A DNA stretch of 51,790 nucleotides, taken from NCBI RefSeq assembly GCF_052113705.1, contig NZ_JBGQOG010000024.1:1-51790 (forward strand). Reading direction: 5' to 3'. The stretch's first letter is position 1, and each line of letters starts with the position of its first letter. The DNA is from JBGQOG01 sp052113705. Its GTDB lineage: Bacteria; Pseudomonadota; Alphaproteobacteria; Rhodobacterales; Rhodobacteraceae. Positions 8,276-16,907 of the stretch are shown piece by piece. A model generated the notes under the pieces. That model was given only the letters and a program-made list of their open reading frames with translations. It had not been told where the DNA came from and made no database searches. A program made the translations under genes and the position numbers.

Positions 8276-9193
8276 TCACTCCACATTCTGGATCTGCTCG
8301 CGCATCTGGTCGATGACGTGCTTGAGGTCAAGCCCGATGGCGGTGAGGGCGGCGGAACCCGCCTTGGAACAGAGCGTGTTCGCCTCGCGCAGGAATTCCT
8401 GCACCAGAAACTCCAGCTTGCGCCCCACCGGCCCCGGCCCCGCCAGATGCGCGCGGGCGGCGGCGACATGGGCGCGCAGGCGGTCCAGCTCTTCCGTCAC
8501 GTCGGCCTTCACCGCCAAGAGCGCCAGTTCCTGCGTCAGCCGCGCCGCATCCGCCCCGGGCCCGGTCAGCGCCGCCACCATCGCCTGCAGCTGCGCGGCC
8601 ACCTCCGGGCGGCGCGCCTCGGCGGCCTCAGATGCCGCCTCGGTCAGCTCGGCCACCCGGGCGACCTGCGCCGAAAGTACGGCAGCCAGCGCCGCCCCTT
8701 CGCCCGCCCGTACCCCGTCAAACGCCGAGAGAAGGGTTTCGAGATCCGCCAGCAGCGGGTCGCGCAAAGCCTCAAGGTCCAGCGGCAGCGGCCCCGCCTC
8801 CTGCACGCCGCGCAGGGCCAGAATATCGCTCGCCCGGCTCGGCGCGAGGCTGAGTCCCCGGGCGCTGGCGGTGGCCTCAATCTCCTTAAGGGCTGTTAAC
8901 ACTTCAGCCAAAACCCGGGGGTTCAGACGCGGCGATTCGCCGGAATTTCCTTTACCAAGTTTCAGGCTGAGGCTCAGATTGCCCCGCGCCACATCCGCCC
9001 CGATCCGCGCCCGCACAACCGGCTCGAGCGGCTCAAAACCCTCCGGAAGCCTTGTTTTCAGGTCAAAACCCTTGCCATTCACCGCCCGCAGCTCCCAAAG
9101 CCACTCTTGTCCGGCGGCAGCACCCCGCAGGCTCGCAAAGCCCGTCATGCTTAATATTTGCGGCGTCCGACCGGGTTTGGAAGGGTTAACCAT
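8276..9193 (-). CDS. yicC: YicC-family endoribonuclease
   Basis: The 305-residue protein carries the family start motif SMTGFAS at residues 15-21, an N-terminal YicC domain with LRAVNGKGFDLKTRLPEGFE, and the C-terminal DUF1732 region ending EANTLCSKAGSAALT then DLKHVIDQMREQIQNVE. Family members cleave RNA and affect small-RNA turnover and stationary-phase survival. I chose the ATG at 9193, with GGAG upstream, over the TTG at 9214. Length is close to the usual 290. It heads the yicC-gmk operon. Confidence 0.93.
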   Translation of the reverse strand: MVNPSKPGRTPQILSMTGFASLRGAAAGQEWLWELRAVNGKGFDLKTRLPEGFEPLEPVVRARIGADVARGNLSLSLKLGKGNSGESPRLNPRVLAEVLTALKEIEATASARGLSLAPSRASDILALRGVQEAGPLPLDLEALRDPLLADLETLLSAFDGVRAGEGAALAAVLSAQVARVAELTEAASEAAEARRPEVAAQLQAMVAALTGPGADAARLTQELALLAVKADVTEELDRLRAHVAAARAHLAGPGPVGRKLEFLVQEFLREANTLCSKAGSAALTAIGLDLKHVIDQMREQIQNVE

Positions 9194-9352
9194 TCGATAA
9201 CTTTCTCCGCGCAATTCGCGACAAAACGCGTATGTTAATACTCAGGTAAGCAAGGTGAGGCGGGTGTAACACGGACCGCCACATCAGGACAGACCGGGCA
9301 GGATCCAGCGTGATTTGTGGCCGGTTCAACAGATCAGGATTGGTGGTTTACG

Positions 9353-10141
9353 ATGGAACATGAACGCGACGGTTTGGGTGAAGTGGTGTCGATGGCCGGG
9401 TTTGAGCGCGCCGCGCAAAACCGCGTTGTCGAGGAAGTGCGCGCCTATTGGGAAGGGCTGCGCCGCGGCCGTCCAGTGCCCTCGCGCGCCGAGGTTGATC
9501 CGCGCGGCATTGAACGGGCGCTGGAGTTTGCCTTCATCCTCGAGCGTGTGGCCCCCGGCATGGCGCGTTTCCGCCTTGCGGGCATGCACCTCAACGATCT
9601 GATGGGGATGGAAGTGCGCGGCATGCCGCTGACCGCTTTCTTCGCCCCGGCAGGCCGCAAGCAAGTGGCGGAAGTGCTGGAGAGCATGTTCCAGGAACCC
9701 GCGATTGCCGAGCTGACGCTGACTGCCGAGGGTGGCATTGGCAAACCGGCGCTGACCGCGCGTCTGCTGATCCTGCCGCTGAAATCGGATCTGGGCGATG
9801 TCACCCGGGCGCTCGGCTGCCTCGTCTCGGATGGCGAGATTGGCCGCAGCCCGCGCCGCTTTGAAGTGACCCATGTGCATCTGACCCCGGTGCAGGCCGG
9901 CGTCACCGCCCCCGCCGCTTCGCTGCCGCAGCCGATCCGCCCGGAAGTGGCCGCCCAGCCCGCCCCGGCGAAACGTCATATCCCCGGCCTCGACCTGCTG
10001 CGCCCGGCGCTGCGCACGGTCACCGGTGCCCCGGCGCAACCGGCCCCGGCGCAGCCCACGCAAACGCTGGACGGACGGCCCTTGCCCGCCAGCCCGGAAG
10101 AACGCCGGGCGATGATGCGGCTGGTCAAGACCGACAGCTGA
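9353..10141 (+). CDS. PAS_5-family single-PAS-domain protein
   Basis: The 262-residue protein has one PAS domain of the alphaproteobacterial PAS_5 type (about residues 15-165; AYWEGLRRGRPVPSRAEVDP, then RFRLAGMHLNDLMGMEVRGMPL). The tail after residue 185 is rich in Ala, Pro and Gln (PAPAKRHIPG, then AQPAPAQPTQ) and ends with a short charged helix. There is no kinase or output domain. Related single-PAS proteins such as MopJ of Caulobacter act in cell-cycle or stationary-phase signalling; whether this one does is unknown. The start at 9353 follows GGTGG; an earlier in-frame ATG at 9317 has no clear site. Confidence 0.8.
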   Translation: MEHERDGLGEVVSMAGFERAAQNRVVEEVRAYWEGLRRGRPVPSRAEVDPRGIERALEFAFILERVAPGMARFRLAGMHLNDLMGMEVRGMPLTAFFAPAGRKQVAEVLESMFQEPAIAELTLTAEGGIGKPALTARLLILPLKSDLGDVTRALGCLVSDGEIGRSPRRFEVTHVHLTPVQAGVTAPAASLPQPIRPEVAAQPAPAKRHIPGLDLLRPALRTVTGAPAQPAPAQPTQTLDGRPLPASPEERRAMMRLVKTDS

Positions 10142-10199
10142 GGACATTGACGGAAGGGGCGCTTACCTGAGCTTCACCCCCCTTCCCCTTGATCCCAAA

Positions 10200-10231
10200 C
10201 AAAAAGGGCGGCCATATGGCCGCCCTTTTTG
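10200..10231. terminator. Bidirectional terminator, 32-bp perfect palindrome
   Basis: The sequence runs CAAAAAGGGCGGCC-AT and is its own reverse complement over 32 bases, with an A-run on the left and a T-run on the right. It lies between the convergent PAS gene (stop 10141) and DAHP synthase gene (stop 10248) and would end transcription from both sides. Confidence 0.92.
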
Positions 10232-10247
10232 CATTCATGTGGCCCGA

Positions 10248-11621
10248 TCAGGAGGCCGCGGCCAGGCGCTGCGCCTTGCGGCGGTCCATCAGTTCCTCGG
10301 CGACGAGGAAGGCCAGTTCCAGCGATTGGCTGGCGTTCAGGCGCGGGTCGCAAGCGGTGTGGTAGCGCGACGAGAGCCCCTCATCGGTCACCGCACGCAC
10401 GCCGCCGGTGCATTCGGTCACGTCCTGCCCGGTCATTTCGAAATGCACGCCGCCGGGGATGGTGCCCTCGGCCTTGTGGATCCCGAAGAACTCGCGCACT
10501 TCGCGCAGCACCGATTCAAACGGACGGGTCTTATAGCCCGAAGCCGCCTTGATCGTGTTGCCGTGCATCGGATCGCAGGACCAGAGCACATTCGCACCCT
10601 CTTCCTTCACCGCTTTCACCAGACGCGGCAGGTGATCGCCGACCGAGCCCGCGCCAAAGCGCGCGATCAGCGTCAGACGGCCCGCCTCATTCTCGGGGTT
10701 CAGCTTGGCCATCAGCACCTTGAGGTCTTCCGCGGTGGTCGAGGGGCCGCATTTCAGGCCAATCGGGTTTTGCACACCGCGGCAGAATTCCACATGCGCG
10801 CCATCCGGCTGCCGGGTGCGGTCGCCGATCCAGATCATATGGCCCGACCCCGCCACCGGCAGGCCGGTGGTGCTGTCGATGCGGCAGAGCGCCTCTTCAT
10901 ATTCCAGAAGCAGGGCTTCGTGGCTGGTGTAGAAATCCACCGTGCTCAGCTCATGCGCGGTTTCCGAGGTGACCCCGGCTGCCGCCATGAAATCCATAGC
11001 ATCTTCAATGCGATGCGCGATGTCCTTGTAGCGCGCCGAGGCGGGCTCTTCGACGAAACCAGAAATCCAGCTTTGCACGCGGTGGATGTCGGCATAGCCG
11101 CCGGTCGAAAACGCGCGCAGCAGGTTCAGGCTGGCCGCAGCCTGGGTATAGGCCTGCAACATGCGCTGCGGATCCGGGATCCGGGCTTCGGCGGTGAAGT
11201 CGAAACCGTTGATGATGTCACCGCGGTAGCTCGGCAGTTCGACACCGGCCACGGTTTCCATCGCCGCCGAGCGCGGCTTGGCGAATTGCCCGGCCATCCG
11301 GCCCACCTTGACCACCGGCACTTTCGCGCCCCAGGTCAGCACGATCGCCATCTGCAACATCACCTTGAACGTGTCGCGGATGTTGTCGGCGGAAAATTCC
11401 GAGAAGCTCTCGGCGCAATCGCCGCCCTGCAACAGGAAAGCGCGGCCCGCAGCGGCCTCGGCCAGTTGCGCCTTCAGGCGACGGGCTTCCCCGGCAAACA
11501 CCAGCGGCGGAAAAGCGTTCAGCTGCGCCTCAACCTGATTGAGTTGATAGGTGTCGGGATAGTCCGGCATCTGCACCCGCGGCTTTGCGCGCCAATCGGA
11601 TTTCGTCCAGGCCTTGGTCAT
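10248..11621 (-). CDS. Class II 3-deoxy-7-phosphoheptulonate (DAHP) synthase
   Basis: This 457-residue plant-type DAHP synthase condenses phosphoenolpyruvate with erythrose 4-phosphate, the first step of aromatic amino acid synthesis. Conserved features are LLQGGDCAESF with metal-ligand Cys69, VGRMAGQFAKPRS, WIGDRTRQPDGAHVEF, KCGPS, WSCDPMHGNT with the metal-binding His, HFEMTGQDVTECTGG with the metal-binding Glu, and RYHTACDPRLN. Length is the class II norm. It stands alone, with a 211-base divergent spacer to the AraC-type regulator. No aromatic-amino-acid attenuator was found in that spacer. Confidence 0.96.
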   Translation of the reverse strand: MTKAWTKSDWRAKPRVQMPDYPDTYQLNQVEAQLNAFPPLVFAGEARRLKAQLAEAAAGRAFLLQGGDCAESFSEFSADNIRDTFKVMLQMAIVLTWGAKVPVVKVGRMAGQFAKPRSAAMETVAGVELPSYRGDIINGFDFTAEARIPDPQRMLQAYTQAAASLNLLRAFSTGGYADIHRVQSWISGFVEEPASARYKDIAHRIEDAMDFMAAAGVTSETAHELSTVDFYTSHEALLLEYEEALCRIDSTTGLPVAGSGHMIWIGDRTRQPDGAHVEFCRGVQNPIGLKCGPSTTAEDLKVLMAKLNPENEAGRLTLIARFGAGSVGDHLPRLVKAVKEEGANVLWSCDPMHGNTIKAASGYKTRPFESVLREVREFFGIHKAEGTIPGGVHFEMTGQDVTECTGGVRAVTDEGLSSRYHTACDPRLNASQSLELAFLVAEELMDRRKAQRLAAAS

Positions 11622-11832
11622 GTCCCTCTCCTTCCATACTCTGACGCGATGTTCGCGTTAACGAGCGCGCTTTTACACGCCGCAGGGGTTAAGCGTAAAC
11701 CCCCAAGTGAAATGGCGCAAACTCGCTGGTTTTTGTCGCCCCCGTGGTCCAAAGTGACGTTAGGAACGGTGCCCCCTTGCGGGCCGCCGAATTCGCTGAT
11801 TTGCTACCGCGAACGACACCAACAGGTCGCAA

Positions 11833-12930
11833 ATGATCGCAAGAACTCCTGCCCCCAGCGGCACCTCTGCCACCGCGCCGCGCCGTGCGCCCGGCGACAA
11901 GGCGCGGCGCTTCATATTTCTGCTGCTCGACAAGTTCACGATGATGTCCTTTGCGGGCGCCATCGAACCCTTGCGGCTGGCCAATCGAGTCGCCGGGCGC
12001 AAAGTCTATGAGTGGAAACTGGCCGGCGAAAACGGCCGTGAAGCCGCCTGTTCCAACGGCACGGCGATGCGGCTCGATCTGGGGCTGGATGAGATCGGGC
12101 GCGACGATACGGTCATGGTCTGCGGCGGCATTGATGTGGCCGAGGCGACCACAAAGCCGATCCTGAACTGGCTGCGGCGCGAGGCGCGGCGCGGGGCGGC
12201 GATTGGCGGGCTGTGCACCGGCGCCTGGGCCGTGGCCAAGGCCGGGCTTCTGGACGGCAAACGCGCGACGATCCATTGGGAAAATCAGGACAGCTTCCTT
12301 GAGGAATTTGAGGAAGTGCTGCTGACGAAATCGGTTTTTGTCATTGATGGCAACCGGATGAGCACGGCGGGCGGCACCGCCTCCATCGACCTCATGCTGA
12401 AGATCATCGCGGCCGATCATGGCGAAGAGCTGGCCAATACCGTCGCCGATCAGCTGATCTACAATTCGATCCGCACCGATCAGGACAGCCAGCGCCTGTC
12501 GATTCCCACCCGAATCGGCGTGCGCCACCCCAAGCTCGCGCAAGTGATCCAGCGGATGGAGGGGCATATCGAGGACCCGATCAGCCCGGCCAAACTCGCC
12601 GAGGAAGTCGGCATGTCCACCCGTCAACTGGAGCGGCTGTTCCGCCGCTATCTGAACCGCAGCCCCAAACGCTATTACATGGAAATCCGCCTGCAAAAGG
12701 CGCGTAACCTGCTGATGCAAACGGAAATGAGCGTGATCAACGTGGCGCTGGCCTGCGGCTTTGCCAGCCCCTCGCATTTCTCGAAATGCTACCGCGCGCA
12801 TTACGGCACCACCCCCTACCGCGAGCGTGGCACTTCGGGCGCTGGGGGCGGCGGCGATGAGGAGCATATGGGCGACCTCGATTCTCTCGATCTGGACGAT
12901 TTCGAAGAGGACGATGACGGCGAAGCGTAA
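11833..12930 (+). CDS. GlxA-family AraC-type transcriptional regulator
   Basis: The 365-residue protein has an N-terminal DJ-1/PfpI amidase-like domain (about residues 25-190) with GGLCTGAWAVAKAG at the nucleophile elbow, as in GbdR/CdhR-type regulators of quaternary amine use. A C-terminal AraC helix-turn-helix pair follows (about 235-330; SPAKLAEEVGMSTRQLERLFRRYL, then INVALACGFASPSHFSKCYR). The tail ends in an unusual acidic run (DLDSLDLDDFEEDDD). The effector is not evident. It precedes the ABC transporter operon on the same strand by 180 bases, so it could control that operon, but nothing proves this. Confidence 0.87.
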   Translation: MIARTPAPSGTSATAPRRAPGDKARRFIFLLLDKFTMMSFAGAIEPLRLANRVAGRKVYEWKLAGENGREAACSNGTAMRLDLGLDEIGRDDTVMVCGGIDVAEATTKPILNWLRREARRGAAIGGLCTGAWAVAKAGLLDGKRATIHWENQDSFLEEFEEVLLTKSVFVIDGNRMSTAGGTASIDLMLKIIAADHGEELANTVADQLIYNSIRTDQDSQRLSIPTRIGVRHPKLAQVIQRMEGHIEDPISPAKLAEEVGMSTRQLERLFRRYLNRSPKRYYMEIRLQKARNLLMQTEMSVINVALACGFASPSHFSKCYRAHYGTTPYRERGTSGAGGGGDEEHMGDLDSLDLDDFEEDDDGEA

Positions 12931-12969
12931 GCGCGTTGCGCCGCCACCGCATCCGTTGACCATCCGATC

Positions 12970-13053
12970 AAAGAAAAGCGGCACTTTGCAGGCCAGACGC
13001 GACGTCAGCGGGCATGGGGCCGATGCATTACGGCATTTCCGCCGCTTTTCTTT
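12970..13053 (+). other. Long-loop inverted repeat between the GlxA regulator and the ABC operon
   Basis: AAAGAAAAGCGGC at 12970-12982 is repeated as its exact complement GCCGCTTTTCTTT at 13041-13053, with a 58-base loop. The right arm ends in a T-rich tract as in an intrinsic terminator, but the loop is unusually long. It could terminate the regulator transcript or act as a leader structure for the binding-protein gene starting at 13111. Confidence 0.45.
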
Positions 13054-13110
13054 TCCCAAATGGCACCGTAGGCTTTGGCCAGAAAATGATGCCAATACGG
13101 GAGAGAACAC

Positions 13111-14295
13111 ATGAAAAAACTGCTTCTGGCGACGGCGGCGACCGCGCTGATCGCGGGTGCGGCGCAGGCCGAAGACATCAAGCTGGGCATCTCGCTCGGC
13201 TTCACCGGCCCGCTGGAGAGCCTGGCCCCGCCGATGGCGGGCGGCGCTGAGATCGCGATGAAGGAAGTGTCGGATTCGGGCCTGCTGCTCGACGGCTCGA
13301 CCGTGACCTCGGTCCGCGTGGACAGCACCTGCATCGATTCGGCCGCCGCTTCGGCCGCGGTGGAGCGTCTGATCACCACCGACAAGGTGAAGGGCATCGT
13401 CGGCGGCATGTGTTCGGGCGAAACCGGCGCCTCGCTGCAAAACGTCGCCATGCCGAACGGAATGGTGATGATTTCGCCCTCCGCCACCTCGCCCGCTTTG
13501 TCGGATATGGAAGACAACGGCCTGTTCTTCCGCACCTCGCCCTCGGACGCCCGTCAGGGTCAGGTCATGGCCGACATCCTGAAAGAGCGCAACATCACCG
13601 AAGTCGCGCTGACCTATACCAACAACGACTATGGCAAGGGTCTGGCCGACAGCTTCAAAACCGCCTTTGAAGCCAATGGCGGCAAAGTGACCATCGACGC
13701 CGCGCATGACGACGGCAAAGCCGATTACTCTGCCGAAGTCGGTGCGCTGGCCGCGGCCGGTGGTCAGGTGCTGGTGGTTGCGGGCTATGTCGACCAGGGC
13801 GGCGCGGGCATCGTGCGCGGTTCGCTCGACTCGGGCGCCTTTGACACGTTCATGTTCCCCGATGGCATGGTCAGCCAGGTACTGGAGGACAAATTCGGTG
13901 CGGAAGTGAACGGCTCCTTCGGCCAGAACCCGGCTTCCGAAGGCGAAGGCCATGACAAATATATGGAAATGGCCAAAGCTGCGGGCGTCGATGGCTCCTC
14001 GGTCTATTCGTCGGAGGCTTATGACGCGGCGGCGCTGATCATGCTGGCGATGCAAGCGGCGGGTTCCTCGGATCCGGCCGAATACAAAGGCAAGATCATG
14101 GATGTCGCCAACGCACCGGGCGAGAAAATCCTGCCGGGCGAGCTGGCCAAAGGTCTGCAAATCCTGAAAGACGGCGGCGATATCGACTATGTCGGCGCCA
14201 CCTCGCTCGAGCTGATCGGCAATGGCGAAAGCGCCGGCACCTACCGCGAGATCGAGTTCAAGGACGGCAAGATGGAAGTTCTGGGCTACCGCTAA
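13111..14295 (+). CDS. Branched-chain-amino-acid-type ABC transporter substrate-binding protein
   Basis: The 394-residue precursor has a clear signal peptide (MKKLLLATAATALIAGAAQA, cut before Glu-Asp), so it works in the periplasm. The mature part is a LivK-like periplasmic binding protein: GISLGFTGPLESLAPPM at the start, then GIVGGMCSGETGAS and SPSATSP in the ligand cleft region. GGGAGAGA precedes the ATG. It is the first gene of a five-gene transporter operon. Ligand specificity cannot be read from sequence; the family takes branched-chain and other amino acids, amides or urea. The following hairpin suggests it is made in excess over the membrane parts. Confidence 0.9.
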   Translation: MKKLLLATAATALIAGAAQAEDIKLGISLGFTGPLESLAPPMAGGAEIAMKEVSDSGLLLDGSTVTSVRVDSTCIDSAAASAAVERLITTDKVKGIVGGMCSGETGASLQNVAMPNGMVMISPSATSPALSDMEDNGLFFRTSPSDARQGQVMADILKERNITEVALTYTNNDYGKGLADSFKTAFEANGGKVTIDAAHDDGKADYSAEVGALAAAGGQVLVVAGYVDQGGAGIVRGSLDSGAFDTFMFPDGMVSQVLEDKFGAEVNGSFGQNPASEGEGHDKYMEMAKAAGVDGSSVYSSEAYDAAALIMLAMQAAGSSDPAEYKGKIMDVANAPGEKILPGELAKGLQILKDGGDIDYVGATSLELIGNGESAGTYREIEFKDGKMEVLGYR

Positions 14296-14315
14296 GCCCA
14301 GCCCATACCCCTCAG

Positions 14316-14342
14316 ACAGCCCGGAGCGATCCGGGCTGTTTT
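14316..14342 (+). terminator. Partial terminator or stabilising hairpin inside the ABC operon
   Basis: ACAGCCCGGA-GCGA-TCCGGGCTGT is a 10-bp perfect stem with a GNRA tetraloop, followed by a short T run. It lies 20 bases after the binding-protein stop and 58 bases before the first ATPase start. Such structures commonly raise binding-protein levels over permease and ATPase. Confidence 0.8.
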
Positions 14343-14399
14343 CCATTATAAAAACGCCCTCAAGGGGCATCGACACGGTCGCAACCGATCGGGGGAACG

Positions 14400-15194
14400 A
14401 TGATTCAGGTTCAGAACCTGCACAAACATTTCGGCGGATTTCGCGCCGTCGATGGCGCCAGCCTCGAGATCCGCAAGGGCTCGATCACCGGGCTGATCGG
14501 CCCGAACGGTGCTGGAAAATCTACGCTTTTCAACGTGATGGCGGGGGTTCATCAACCAACCTCCGGCCGTGTCATCATGGATGGCGAGGATATCACCGGC
14601 CTGCCGCCGCATGAATTGTTCCACAAGGGGCTCTTGCGCACCTTTCAGATCGCGCATGAATTCGGCTCGATGTCGGTGCGCGAGAACCTGATGATGGTGC
14701 CCGCCGGGCAATCGGGCGAAGTGCTGTGGAACACCTGGTTCAATCGCGCGCGCATCGCCACCGAAGAGGCGGCCTTGTTGAGGAAAGCCGACGAGGTGCT
14801 TGATTTCCTGACGATTTCGCATCTCAAGGACGAAAAGGCGGGCAATCTCTCGGGCGGGCAGAAAAAGCTGCTGGAGCTGGGTCGCACGATGATGGTTGAG
14901 GCCAAGATCGTGTTTCTGGATGAGGTCGGCGCCGGGGTGAACCGGACGCTGCTCAATACCATCGGCGATGCCATCGTCCGGCTGAACAAGGAACGTGGCT
15001 ATACGTTCTGCGTGATCGAGCATGACATGGATTTCATCGGCCGCCTCTGCGACCCGGTCATCGTGATGGCCGAGGGCAAGGTGCTGGCCGAAGGCTCTGC
15101 CGAAAGCATCATGCAAAACGAGGCGGTGATTGAGGCTTACCTCGGCACCGGATTGAAAAACAAAGACAAGTTGCAACAGGAGGCCGGGGTATGA
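14400..15194 (+). CDS. ABC transporter ATP-binding protein, LivG type
   Basis: The 264-residue ATPase has Walker A GPNGAGKST at residues 34-42, the signature LSGGQKKLLELGR and a Walker B VFLDEVGAGVN. The Walker B reads DEVGAG where LivG proteins usually have DEPxAG, a local oddity that leaves the catalytic Glu in place. It energises import at the inner membrane together with the LivF-like partner. GGGGGAA precedes the ATG. Its stop overlaps the next ATG by four bases. Confidence 0.92.
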   Translation: MIQVQNLHKHFGGFRAVDGASLEIRKGSITGLIGPNGAGKSTLFNVMAGVHQPTSGRVIMDGEDITGLPPHELFHKGLLRTFQIAHEFGSMSVRENLMMVPAGQSGEVLWNTWFNRARIATEEAALLRKADEVLDFLTISHLKDEKAGNLSGGQKKLLELGRTMMVEAKIVFLDEVGAGVNRTLLNTIGDAIVRLNKERGYTFCVIEHDMDFIGRLCDPVIVMAEGKVLAEGSAESIMQNEAVIEAYLGTGLKNKDKLQQEAGV

Positions 15195-15895
15195 GCTTTC
15201 TGACAGCGGAAAACATGACCGGCGGCTATGGGGCCACCGACATTCTGCACGGCTGCACGCTGACCGTGGAAAAAGGTCAGATCGCAGTGATCGTCGGCCC
15301 GAACGGCGCCGGCAAATCCACCGCGATGAAGGCGGTGTTCGGCATGCTGAACCTGCGTCAGGGCCAAGTGACGCTGGACGGCATCGACATCACCGGCCTC
15401 TCACCACAGGACCGGGTGGCCAAGGGCATGGGCTTTGTGCCGCAGACGCATAACGTCTTCCCCTCGATGTCGGTCGAGGAAAACCTCGAGATGGGTGCCT
15501 TCCTGCGCCGCGATGATTTCCGCGCCACCATCGAGCAGGTCTATGACCTGTTCCCGATCCTGCGCGACAAACGGCGCCAGCCTGCGGGCGAGCTGTCGGG
15601 CGGGCAACGCCAGCAAGTCGCCGTGGGCCGCGCGCTGATGACGCAGCCGAAGCTTCTCCTGCTGGATGAACCCACCGCCGGGGTCAGCCCGATCGTGATG
15701 GATGAGCTGTTCGACCGGATCATCGAGGTGGCCCGCACCGGCATCTCGATCCTGATGGTGGAACAGAACGCCCGTCAGGCGCTTGAAATCGCGGACATGG
15801 GCTATGTGCTCGTGCAGGGCGCCAATGCTTACACCGACACCGGCGCGGCCCTGATGGCCAATCCGGAAGTTCGCCGCACCTTCCTCGGGGGCTGA
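15191..15895 (+). CDS. ABC transporter ATP-binding protein, LivF type
   Basis: The 234-residue ATPase has VGPNGAGKST (Walker A), the LivF-typical FVPQTHNVFPSMSVEENLEMGAF, the signature LSGGQRQQVAVGRAL and Walker B LLLDEPTAGVSP. Length is normal for LivF. It overlaps the LivG-like gene (ATGA) and is one base from the LivH-like permease, so all are translated together. Confidence 0.93.
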   Translation: MSFLTAENMTGGYGATDILHGCTLTVEKGQIAVIVGPNGAGKSTAMKAVFGMLNLRQGQVTLDGIDITGLSPQDRVAKGMGFVPQTHNVFPSMSVEENLEMGAFLRRDDFRATIEQVYDLFPILRDKRRQPAGELSGGQRQQVAVGRALMTQPKLLLLDEPTAGVSPIVMDELFDRIIEVARTGISILMVEQNARQALEIADMGYVLVQGANAYTDTGAALMANPEVRRTFLGG

Positions 15896-15896
15896 C

Positions 15897-16907
15897 ATGG
15901 ATATTCTCAACGCTTTGGTCGTATTGGCCAATTTCGTGCTGATCCCCGCCGCCTCTTATGGCGCGCAACTGGCGCTGGGCGCGCTCGGCGTCACGCTGAT
16001 CTATGGCATCCTGCGGTTCTCGAACTTCGCGCATGGCGACACGATGGCCTTTGGCACCGCCGCCACCATCTTCGTGACCTGGGGCCTGCAGGCGGCGGGC
16101 ATCAGCATCGCGCCGCTGCCCACGGCCCTCCTCGCTTTGCCCATCGGCATCGCGATCACCGCCACGCTCGTGCTGCTGACCGACCGCGCCGTCTACCGCT
16201 TTTACCGCAAGACCAAGGCCGATCCGATCATCCTGGTGATGGTATCGGTCGGTGTGATGTTCATCATGAACGGCATCACCCGCTTTCTGATCGGCGTGGA
16301 TGAGATCCAGTTCGACGATGGTGCGCGTTTCGTGATCACCGCCAAAGGGTTCAAGGATGCCACCGGCCTTGCCGAGGGCCTCGCCCTGCGCTCGACGCAA
16401 GTGATCACGCTGATCACCGCCGTGCTGGTGGTCTGGGCGCTGTTTTGGTTCCTCAACCGCACCCGGACCGGCAAATCCATGCGGGCGTTTTCCGACAATG
16501 AAAACCTCGCCCTCCTCTCGGGCATCAACCCCGAGCGGGTGGTGATGATCACCTGGATCATCGCGGCAGCCCTCGCCACCATCGCGGGCACGCTCTACGG
16601 GCTGGACAAAAGCTTCAAGGCCTTCAACTACTTCCAGCTCCTTCTTCCCATTTTCGCCGCGGCCATCGTCGGTGGCCTCGGCAATCCGTTGGGCGCCATC
16701 GCGGGCGGTTTCGTCATCGCCTTTTCCGAAGTTTCGGTGACCTATGCCTTCAAGAAAGTCGCGGGCTACCTCTTGCCCGACAGCCTCGCGCCCGACGGTC
16801 TGCTGCAACTGATGTCCACCGAGTATAAATTCGCGGTCAGCTTTGCGATCCTGATCATCGTGCTGCTCTTCAAGCCCACCGGCCTTTTCAAGGGGAAATC
16901 GGTATGA
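15897..16907 (+). CDS. ABC transporter permease, LivH type
   Basis: This 336-residue inner-membrane protein has about eight hydrophobic segments and the LivH signature LIYGILRFSNFAHGDTMAFG near the N-terminus. Family markers GKSMRAFSDNENLALLSGINPERV and GGLGNPLGAIAGGFVIAFSE lie in the cytoplasmic EAA-like region and the C-terminal half. It forms the translocation channel with the LivM-like subunit. Its stop overlaps the next start by four bases. Confidence 0.92.
   Translation: MDILNALVVLANFVLIPAASYGAQLALGALGVTLIYGILRFSNFAHGDTMAFGTAATIFVTWGLQAAGISIAPLPTALLALPIGIAITATLVLLTDRAVYRFYRKTKADPIILVMVSVGVMFIMNGITRFLIGVDEIQFDDGARFVITAKGFKDATGLAEGLALRSTQVITLITAVLVVWALFWFLNRTRTGKSMRAFSDNENLALLSGINPERVVMITWIIAAALATIAGTLYGLDKSFKAFNYFQLLLPIFAAAIVGGLGNPLGAIAGGFVIAFSEVSVTYAFKKVAGYLLPDSLAPDGLLQLMSTEYKFAVSFAILIIVLLFKPTGLFKGKSV

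Noticed and set aside
11689..14376. An 895-residue minus-strand frame over the GlxA regulator and binding-protein gene
   Set aside because: It is antisense to genes with clear domains and shows no domain of its own.
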